In this document: piece by piece, positions 55,326 through 64,000 of the stretch
Numbering within the stretch: the stretch's first letter is position 1
How the letters are laid out: each line of letters opens with the position of its first letter
NCBI RefSeq assembly: GCF_954871325.1
Contig: NC_088775.1
Location: 84,979,561 to 85,043,560 of the forward strand
Direction of reading: 5' to 3'
DNA length: 64,000 nucleotides
Source: Gordionus sp. m RMFG-2023
Taxonomy: Eukaryota; Nematomorpha; Gordioida; Chordodea; Parachordodidae
Notes under the pieces: model-generated
Databases searched by the model: none
What the model was told of the DNA's origin: nothing
The model's input: only the letters and a program-made list of their open reading frames with translations
Position numbers and translations under genes: made by a program

Positions 55326-57828
55326 CAGAGTTGGACAGTGCCGCGAATACTTGTAAGATACAAGATACAAGATCCTTTTGTATCTTGTACTCAGTATCTT
55401 ATTGACATTTTTAATAAGATACTAGTATTTGTATCTAAGATCCTTTATTTTGAAAAGAATCTTGTATCTTTTTCATTTTCTTTAAAAAGTTACAGACACA
55501 GATTCTTTTTAATATTCATGTTTAAAATATTTACATATCACACAATGTAACTTTATTTTCTTTGTGAAATCTTGTATTATTTTCTTTATTTTTTCCCGCT
55601 ATATTTTTAATATATTGATAACCAATATTAGTTGGAAATTTTACAGGTCACAAAGATAGATAGATTAAAAATAATAATACCGAAACTAAATAGGAGAAGG
55701 ATATATTTTATATGTAATAATTTTTAATTTGTAGTATGTTTAACAATCATAGTAGTGAAGATGAAATTATGGAGATAGGTTCTCCTGAATCAATCCGAAT
55801 CTTAAAATTCTAGATGGAAAATTTTATAAAGTAATTTATGTGAAAAAGGACAAGGTACAAGCCGAATGTCAAAATTGCACAAGTAAAAAAGTTAATAAAG
55901 GTTGAACAAACTCCTCTACAAACTTTGTTAAACATATAAGTATATTGTACATTTTTATTTTATAATTATTAACATAATAATACCTATACTTAAGTCCCTC
56001 TTAGATAATTGTTATTAAAATTTTTTATAGAAGATGGTTGATTATCAAATTAAAATCATTTTGGATATATAATTTTTAGAGGTGTACCGATACCACTTTT
56101 GGAGGTCGATCCGATCCGATATTTAATTGATATCGGCCGTACCGATCCGATATCATATCTAATTTTATATTCTGTAAAGATACCAATGGTTTTAATTTTT
56201 AATAAACTTTTTATTAGTATAACAACTAAAATTAACTATACCATAACTTATGTCATTTAAATATATTATAATGATCAGTTATAGTTTATATTCAATTCAA
56301 TTGCAATTCTAAAAGTATATAAAATATTTTTATTGTTAAATCACTTTTATATAACAAGTAATAACATTAATTAATATACATATTAATTAATAAACAATTA
56401 TATTTGAAATTTGAAATTTGAAATAAATATTTAAAATAATATTTAACATTAATATAGCGAAGATTTCTTTTTAGTAATACCAATATTTCCAATTAATCAG
56501 AGGTCAGCTTGCAGCGATATTAACTGTCAATATCACCAACTTCACTAAAAACAGATTCTGAAGAGATTATCGCACACTTTTATAAACAGAATGCACAAAA
56601 TAACAATATGGTAGAATGTTTATTAATTAAATATTATTATTAAAAAAATATTCATAAAAATGGATTTCGATATTTATAAAAATAAATGATTTTAGATATT
56701 ACTATTTTTTTAAATTTTATAACAATTTATTTTTGTTATAGAAGCCATTTTTATATCGGATCAAATTTTATAATATTGACCGATAATTGATATTTAAAAA
56801 TGGGTGAAATATCGGTTCGATAAAAAATATCGGCATATCCCTAATATATTTTATATTTAATTATTTTAGCAAGTTCTTATTAGAGGAGATATTTAAGCTA
56901 CAATTGATATATAACATTAGATAATTTTAAAAGGCTCTTAATAAAATAATTATAATAAGGTAGAATTTAACTATATTTACTTTTATTTATTTATGATATA
57001 AGTAAAATTATATTACAGTATTTATCTACAAAATTTAATCAATTTAAAATGCATTAAAAAAATTTGTTATAAATAATATAATGTTGTACATTATTTTCAT
57101 ATTTTTTATATATAATTAATGATTTTGCAAGAAATATATTAAAAAAATTTGAAAAGAGATTTAAATGATATTTATATATATTTGATATTACAAATGCAAG
57201 AATTAATAAGTCATACTAGAAAATAAAACTAATTTAAAAAATACATAAATATCACAAACAATTAATGATAAATACTTATTAAAGATAATGAATAAAATAA
57301 AATTAGAATTATTTTTTTTTAAAGATGCCATTTAACCATATACTCCGAATATAAGCTATATTTAAAACAACACAAAAAATAACCTGCAAATTTTAATAAA
57401 TCATTTGATTTAATTTTTTTTCTTATTTGCACATTTTCAACTCCCATTAAATATACTACTCTCCCTTCCCTGTTTGAGCTATTAATGGACAATAATTAAT
57501 ATTAAAATCCCTGGTTATTATAATTAATTCATCAATAAATATTTTATTAATTATTGCAAATATTCATTATTATATGTGTAATACTATTCTTCACAAATAA
57601 ATAATAAAAATTGTATTTTATTAACTATTCTAATTTAATTGGTAATGATAATTTGAAAGTGTCTTGTATTTAAGATACTCTAATTTAGTAAAAGATACAA
57701 GTATCTTTTATCTTGTATCTTTTTGATATTTTGAACAAGATACTAGTATCTGTATCTAAGTTTCATTTTTTTATAAAGAATCTGTATCTGTATCTCGATT
57801 CTTTTTTCGGAGGACCTGCCCAACTCTA
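55326..57828 (+). mobile_element. hAT transposon, decayed, with 8-bp target duplication and a nested element
   Basis: It begins CAGAGTTGGACAG and ends CTGCCCAACTCTA. The flanks ccttccaa (55318-55325) and ccttctaa (57829-57836) agree at 7 of 8 positions. Subterminal regions are filled with gtatcttgtatct-type repeats as in the element at 18571-20654, so both belong to one hAT family. Near 55735-55940 a plus-strand remnant reads FIKVIYVKKDKVQAECQNC and then NFVKHI, the pattern of a BED zinc finger at the N-terminus of a hAT transposase. It is broken, and no catalytic domain remains. A second element sits inside at 56077-56843. Confidence 0.85.
56077..56843. mobile_element. Second hAT-like element nested in the first
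   Basis: The left end TAGAGGTGTACCGATACC and the right end TATCGGCATATCCCTA form imperfect terminal inverted repeats, with ccgatccgatat-type repeats inside both ends. The flanks ataatttt and atatattt agree at 6 of 8 positions. The 767-bp interior has no intact coding. It must have inserted after the outer element. Confidence 0.65.
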
Positions 57829-57888
57829 CCTTCTAATCACAACCCTTGTTTATATTTTATAATAAATTAAAAGATGAACGTGTTTTTT

Positions 57889-57896
57889 GTTGCAAG
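57889..57896. repeat. Target-site duplication, left copy
   Basis: gttgcaag directly before the foldback element; the same 8 bases follow it at 62111-62118. Confidence 0.9.
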
Positions 57897-57908
57897 TAGT
57901 GTTGTTAA

Positions 57909-58440
57909 AACGCCGCGAGTCGCGACCCCGACCCAAAGCTCGGGTCGTTTTATTCGACTCCGACTCAATGTTTGGGTCGTTTTTTTCGACTTCGACCCGA
58001 GTTCAAGCCGAAAAAAACGACTTCGACCCAAAATATGGGTCGTTTTTTTCGACTCCGACCCAAGTCCAAGCCGAAAAAAACGACCTCGACCCAAAATATG
58101 GGTCGTTTTTTACGACTCCGACTCAAAATTTGGGTCGTATTTTTCGACTCAAACTTGAAATTTGGGTCGTATTTTTCGACTTAAACTTGAAGTTTGGGTC
58201 ATATTTTTCGACTCAAACTTGAAGTTTGGGTCGTATTTTTCGACTAAAACTTGAAGTTTGGGTCGTATTTTTCGACTCCAACTCAAAGATTGGGTCGTTT
58301 TTCTGACTCAGACTCAAACATCGGGTCGTTTTATTCAATCCGACCCAAAATATGGATCTTTCTTTTTAAAGACGACTTAAAGTTAGGGTTGCTTTTTTTC
58401 ACCCCTAACCCAATATCTAGATCATTTTTTTCGACCAAAA
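57909..58440. repeat. gggtcg/cgacc minisatellite, left arm
   Basis: Tandem units of about 32-48 bp carry cgactcaaacttgaagtttg or related sequence joined by gggtcgtatttttcgac. GC content is clearly above that of the window. The inverted counterpart is 61545-62085. Confidence 0.85.
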
Positions 58441-58559
58441 GTCAAATAACATTTAGTATATATTAATATTATAGGCGGGAAAGTTACTTAAAGCTTCTTT
58501 AAATTATAATGCTCTGATTAACTATTCATCATAGTTATATTTTAAAATTTTTAAGTGAT

Positions 58560-59994
58560 GTACCATAGAAAAGTGCCATTTGTCATGATAATTATTTTTG
58601 AACTTTTTTAAATGAAATAGATAAAAATATATATTGTAGACATGTTAAATCAAAATTTCAGTGATGATGTACCATAGATAAGTGGTAATTGTCATAATCG
58701 CTATTTTTGAACTTTTTTGAGTTTTTTTAAAGCAAATTGCTAAAAATATATATTATAAACATGTTAAATTAAAAATTCAGTGAGGATGTATCATAGATAG
58801 GTGACAATTGTCATAATCGCTATTTTTGAACTTTTTTCAATTTTTTTAAAGGAAATAGCAAAAAATATATATTCTAACCATGTTAAATTAAAAATTCAGT
58901 GAGGATGTATCATAGATATGTGACAATTGTCATAATCGCTATTTTTGAACTTTTTTAAATTTTTTTAAAGGAAACATCTTAAAATATATATTCTAAACAT
59001 GTTAAATTTAAAATTCAGTGAGGATATATCATATATAGGTGACAATTGTCATAATCGCTATTTTTGAACTTTTTCAAATTTTTTTAAAGGAAATATCTAA
59101 AAATATATATTCTAAACATGTTAAATTAAAAATTCAGTGAGGATGTATCATAGATAGGTGACAATTGTCATAATCGCTATTTTTGAACTTTTTCAAATTT
59201 TTTTAAAGGAAATAGCTTTAATTATATATTCTAAACATGTTAAATTAAAATTTCAGTGAGGATGTATCATAGATAGGTGACAATTGTCATAATCGCTATT
59301 TTTAAACTTTTTCAAATTTCTTTAAAGGAAATATCTAAAAATATATATTCTAAACATGTTAAATTGAAAATTCAGTGAGGATGTATCATAGATAGGTGAC
59401 AATTGTCATAATCGCTATTTTTGAACTTTTTCAAATTTTTTTAAAGGAAATATCTAAAAATATATATTCTAAACATGTTAAATTAAAAATTCAGTGAGGA
59501 TGTATCATAGATAGGTGACAATTGTCATAATCGCTATTTTTGAACTTTTTTGAGTTTTTTTAAAGCAAATTGCTAAAAATATATATTATAAACATGTTAA
59601 ATTAAAAATTCAGTGAGGATGTATCATAGATAGGTGACAATTGTCATAATCGCTATTTTTGAACTTTTTTCAATTTTTTTAAAGGAAATAGCAAAAAATA
59701 TATATTCTAACCATGTTAAATTAAAAATTCAGTGAGGATGTATCATAGATATGTGACAATTGTCATAATCGCTATTTTTGAACTTTTTTAAATTTTTTTA
59801 AAGGAAACATCTTAAAATATATATTCTAAACATGTTAAATTTAAAATTCAGTGAGGATGTATCATATATAGGTAATTGTCATAATCGCTATTTTTGAACT
59901 TTTTCAAATTTTTTTAATTAAAGGAAATATCTAAAAATATATATTCTAAACATGTTAAATTAAAAATTCAGTGAGGATGTATCATAGATAGGTG
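58560..59994 (+). repeat. 119-bp tandem array, left arm
   Basis: About 12 units, each containing the perfect palindrome TGACAATTGTCA, then ataatcgctatttttgaact, and a attcagtgaggatgtatcat block. Variant units recur at exactly seven-unit spacing: gagtttttttaaagcaaatt at 58719 and 59552, and caatttttttaaaggaaata at 58838 and 59671, 833 bp apart in both cases. This is a higher-order repeat. Confidence 0.92.
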
Positions 59995-61400
59995 ACTTTA
60001 ACATGTTTAGAATATATATTTTTAGCTATCTCTTTTAAAAAATTTGAAAAAGTTCAAAAATGGCAATTATGACAATTGTCTTATCTATATGACAATTGTC
60101 ACCTATCTATGATACATCCTCACTGAATTTTTAATTTAACATGTTTAGAATATATATTTTTAGATATTTCCTTTAAAAAAATTTCAAAAATTTCAAAAAT
60201 AGCGATTATGACAATTGTCACCTATATATGATACATCCTCACTGAATTTTAAATTTAACATGTTTAGAATATATATTTTTAGATATTTCCTTTAAAAAAT
60301 TTGAAAAAGTTCAAAAATAGCGATTATGACAATTGTCACCTATATATGATACATCCTCACTGACTTTTTAATTTAACATGTTTAGAATATATATTTTTAG
60401 CTATTTGCTTTAAAAAAATTGAAAAAAGTTCAAAAATATTGATTATGACAATTGTCACCTATCTATGATACATCCTCACTGAATTTTTAATTTAACATGT
60501 TTAGAATATATATTTTTAGATATTTCCTTTAAAAAAATTTATAAAAGTTCAAAAATAGCGATTATGACAATTGTCACATATCTATGATACATCCTCACTG
60601 AATTTTTAATTTAACATGGTTAGAATATATATTTTTTGCTATTTCCTTTAAAAAAATTTGAAAAAGTTTAAAAATAGCGATTATGACAATTGTCACCTAT
60701 CTATGATACATCCTCACTGAATTTTTAATTTAACATGTTTAGAATATATATTTTTAGATATTTCCTTTAAAAAAATTTGAAAAAGTTCAAAAATATGACA
60801 ATTGTCACCTATATATGATACATCCTCACTGAATTTTTAATTTAACATGTTTAGAATATATATTTTTAGCTATTTGCTTTAAAAAAATTGAAAAAAGTTC
60901 AAAAATATTGATTATGACAATTGTCACCTGTCTATGATACATCCTCACTGAATTTTTAATTTAACATGTTTAGAATATATATTTTTAGATATTTCCTTTA
61001 AAAAAATTTAAAAAAGTTCAAAAATAGCGATTATGACAATTGTCACCTATCTATGATACATCCTCACTGAATTTTTAATTTAACATGTTTAGAATATATA
61101 TTTTTAGATATTTCCTTTAAAAAAATTTGAAAAAGTTAAAAAATAGCGATTATGACAATTGTCACCTATCTATGATACATCCTCACTGAATTTTTAATTT
61201 AACATGTTTAGAATATATATTTTTAGCAATTTGCTTTAAAAAAACTCAAAAAAGTTCAAAAATAGCGATTATGACAATTACCACTTATCTATGGTACATC
61301 ATCACTGAAATTTTGATTTAACATGTCTACAATATAGATTTTTATCTATTTCATTTAAAAAAGTTCAAAAATAATTATCATGACAAATGGCACTTTTCTA
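59995..61400 (-). repeat. 119-bp tandem array, right arm (inverted)
   Basis: About 12 units of the same repeat in reverse orientation, from tttaacatgtttagaatata onwards. The outermost unit in each arm is the most diverged (58575 and 61381). The order of variant units is not an exact mirror of the left arm, so the arms have been rearranged or homogenised separately. Confidence 0.9.
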
Positions 61401-61544
61401 TGGTACATCACTTAAAAATTTTAAAATATAACTATGATGAATAGTTAATCAGAGCATTATAATTTAAAGAAGCTTTAAGTAACTTTCCCGCCTATAATAT
61501 TAATATATACTAAATGTTATTTGACTTTTGGTCGAAAAAAATGA

Positions 61545-62085
61545 TCTAGATAATTGGGTTAGGGGTGAAAAAAAGCAACCCTAACTTTAAGTCGTCTTTA
61601 AAAAAAGATCCATATTTTGGGTCGGATTGAATAAAACGACCCGATGTTTGAGTCTGAGTCAGAAAAACGACCCAAACTTTGAGTTGGAGTCGAAAAATAC
61701 GACCCAAACTTCAAGTTTGAGTCAAAAAATACGACCCAAACTTCAAGTTTTAGTCGAAAAATACGACCCAAACTTCAAGTTTGAGTCGAAAAATATGACC
61801 CAAACTTCAAGTTTAAGTCGAAAAATACGACCCAAATTTCAAGTTTGAGTCGAAAAATACGACCCAAATTTTGAGTCGGAGTCGTAAAAAACGACCCATA
61901 TTTTGGGTCGAGGTCGTTTTTTTCGGCTTGGACTTGGGTCGGAGTCGAAAAAAACGACCCATATTTTGGGTCGAAGTCGTTTTTTTCGGCTTGAACTCTG
62001 GTCGAAGTCGTAAAAAACGACCAAAACTTTGAGTTGGAGTCGAAAAAAACGACCCAAAATTTGGGTGAGCTCTGTTCGAGCCGAC
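61545..62085. repeat. gggtcg/cgacc minisatellite, right arm
   Basis: Inverted counterpart of 57909-58440. The last 25 bases before the terminal repeat (cgagccgactcggctaagcc) differ from the left arm and match the end of the smaller foldback at 53894. Confidence 0.85.
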
Positions 62086-62110
62086 TCGGCTAAGCCGATT
62101 AACAACACTA

Positions 62111-62118
62111 GTTGCAAG
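62111..62118. repeat. Target-site duplication, right copy
   Basis: gttgcaag, identical to 57889-57896. Confidence 0.9.
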
Positions 62119-64000
62119 GTCAGAAATAAATCGGTGATTAAGTAGTCGAATAGATGACTTCAACACTTTTACGTGTTAATGGTAGGAGGACGGTTATATT
62201 TTTACGCATGATTTGTATGTCGCCACCATTGATTTTACCTCATATGTATATTTTATTTCTGTGGTATTAAAAACACATGTTTCATATTTAATTTTGTGTC
62301 ATATAGTATTTTTAGTGCATACATAGGTTTAAATAATTAAACCAATAAAAATTTCTCCCTTACACCCATCTCCCATTCCCAAAAGTTTATACAATATATC
62401 ACTATAAACAAGAATTTGAAAGAAAAATTTGCATAAGTTAATTATTTTTTAAAATAACGACTTTATTTCTTTTTAAAAAGACCGAAATTCATTTTATAAA
62501 AATCGAATATTGCCAAACGCCTGCAATAAGTTGATCTGATTCCGATAAGGTTTATGGAAAAAATCCCACCCGATCGCCCCTTCCCAATCTCCTAGCAAAA
62601 TCTTGGCTCCGCATGATTATAACCCAAAGGGCATTAAGATATTTAAAAGGGCTAAATATGGTATTGATATTGATCCGAAATTTGTTTCATTAGTAATATA
62701 ATTCTAGTTGTTGCAAGTAAGCTTCTTTCACGTCATATGTGAAGAATATTTTAACTTGTTTAATTAATGTTCATTGAATATTGATAGTTTGTCCAAGATC
62801 TCTGCATATATGGGTAGTATTATCTTTTATTTGTCGGAACGACTGATGAAGCAGTGTATAAATAGCGCACTTTCATTTTTGTATTCCATACACTCATATG
62901 GATTGGTCAATGTTTAAATATTTTTTGGAAACAATTATAGTAATGGATTTATCGGCACCCCATAAAATATCCAAGAAGCTTTGCGTTTTATTTCTGAGGG
63001 AATTTATTCTTGTAAATTTTTAAATAGTGTCTATTTGGGCATTACTCATTAATATATTAATATAACCGATGTTTTCATTCAAAGTCTTAGCCATTTCAAA
63101 AGCTCTCTACACCAGTGTTTTCATAAACATAAATAGAATAAAATTATAAGTTATTATTAAACTAAAATACATTATTACTCTATTATAACTCTATTTAATC
63201 ATATGATAAATTATCTAATATACTTAAGACGTGAAATATAGATATATTAATCATAGATCCGTTAGATTTGATTGAACAATGCGATACTGGCTAAGCTTTG
63301 ATGTATGTACAATAGTTTTTAGATATTTCGCAAGGTTTGTTGCCTTTGTGCTAAGAATTATACGATATGTTGTATTTTTTAGTAAATGGTACTTTTAGGG
63401 AAATATATTTTTGGTTTCTATTTTTATATTATGTAATATTATGGATTCAATTATTTTATTTTAATTACAAAAAAATATGACTTATCATTAATTAAAATGC
63501 ATATATAAATATTTAACATGAAAATAATTGGTATATTATTATGGAATATGTGAGTTATTAAATTAAAACAATGTTAATGATAAAATTGTAAATTAATTTT
63601 GGAAAATGCATGTCATGTTGAGAGTGGAATATTATTGAAACAACTGATTTTATAGTACAAATTTTAAATGTTAATTTAATTTGATGATTGAGTTGATTGA
63701 TAAAATAATAATTGAGATTATGGTAACTTAATTTAATTTGGGCAAATATTGTGTAATCTTATAATTAATTGAATATTATGGAACTATGCAATGTTGTAAA
63801 AATAGGTTTATATGGATAACGATTGGTAAAAGTGACACTTTTATCCAGGCTATAGACCTAGTAAGAATTTTTTAGGGGGAATAAATAAATTTATGGTGGT
63901 TTCATCCGCCAGATTTCCAATATAGCGTGACTTCGTCCCGTTTTTGCTCAAACTTCGGTCGGATTTTAGCCTATATACAATTAGAAAATATTTTTATAGG
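62119..64000. other. AT-rich DNA to the end of the window
   Basis: No gene can be supported. The last hundred bases (from about 63895) are somewhat richer in G and C (tttcatccgccagatttcc, gtgacttcgtcccg) and may begin a feature that continues outside. Confidence 0.35.

Larger units (their letters stand above)
57897..62110. mobile_element. Giant foldback element of the hAT type
   Basis: A 4.2-kb element that is almost entirely one inverted repeat, with arms 57897-59994 and 59995-62110 and practically no loop. Ends are TAGTGTTGTTAA and TTAACAACACTA. The exact 8-bp duplication gttgcaag on both sides shows it transposed as a unit, in the manner of hAT elements. Each arm has an outer 0.55 kb of minisatellite built on gggtcgtatttttcgactc, an AT-rich link, then about 12 tandem copies of a 119-bp unit. 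It encodes no transposase; reading frames across the minisatellite are artefacts. Its terminal 12 bases match the MITE at 31459-31650, so the same transposase may have moved both. Confidence 0.93.

Noticed and set aside
57867-58466. Several overlapping open frames with Gly-Ser-Phe-Phe-Ser repeats
   Set aside because: They follow the period of the gggtcg minisatellite in several frames at once, and the same frames recur in the inverted arm; no protein family fits.
58460-61400. Regularly spaced repeats that could suggest a CRISPR array
   Set aside because: The units are contiguous 119-bp copies without unique spacers, lie in two opposed arms inside a transposon, and the setting is eukaryotic.
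61627-62166. Open frames in the right arm of the foldback
   Set aside because: Same minisatellite artefact as in the left arm.
1-64000. tRNA or rRNA genes
   Set aside because: No B-box-like GGTTCGAATCC with a matching cloverleaf and no rRNA-like conserved block was found by reading; a covariance-model scan would be needed to be sure.

Overview
The window is AT-rich, repeat-laden animal (invertebrate-like) nuclear DNA. An animal source is indicated by a seven-transmembrane receptor of the class A (FMRFamide/neuropeptide) type and by bubblegum-type (ACSBG) acyl-CoA synthetases, together with hAT, Tc1/mariner and Ty3/gypsy elements typical of invertebrate genomes. The large host genes appear intronless. 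No tRNA, rRNA or CRISPR is seen. The species cannot be named from the sequence.

Layout. 1-12 kb: a small hAT-like MITE, short AT-rich tandem duplications, a partial broken Ty3/gypsy copy on the minus strand, and a nearly whole Ty3/gypsy element (4544-11496) whose two LTRs read as identical. 11.7-15.4 kb: a three-copy repeat carrying poly-C tracts, then a 310-bp tandem repeat in two opposed arms around a hAT transposase fragment. 15.4-25.2 kb: decayed hAT and Tc1 transposons, MITEs and microsatellites. 28.1-29.2 kb: the receptor gene. 30.9-31.2 kb: a possible two-exon end of an unrecognised gene.

32.8-52.1 kb is the main host locus: four minus-strand ACSBG-type synthetase loci, three intact (792, 845 and 852 residues) and one pseudogene. 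They lie in two pairs of duplicated units, and flanking DNA is duplicated with the genes. The distal copy (48721-51279) is a mosaic: its ends match its tandem neighbour, while a central tract of about 0.8 kb matches the more distant copy at 36217-38595, as expected from gene conversion. All should activate long- or very-long-chain fatty acids by making acyl-CoA through an acyl-AMP intermediate.

52-64 kb is transposon territory: a foldback-like inverted minisatellite, a decayed hAT element (55326-57828) with a second hAT-like element nested in it, and a 4.2-kb foldback element (57897-62110). The last has 12-bp hAT-type terminal inverted repeats, an exact 8-bp target duplication, and two opposed arrays of a 119-bp repeat showing 833-bp higher-order periodicity. 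Its ends match those of small MITEs elsewhere in the window, one of which (31459-31650) also has a perfect 8-bp target duplication. The strongest candidates for something new are this foldback family, the palindromic 310-bp array, the ACSBG birth-and-conversion cluster, the GC-rich zinc-knuckle segment at the 3' end of the young retroelement, and the recurrent 10-15-bp poly-G/poly-C tracts.
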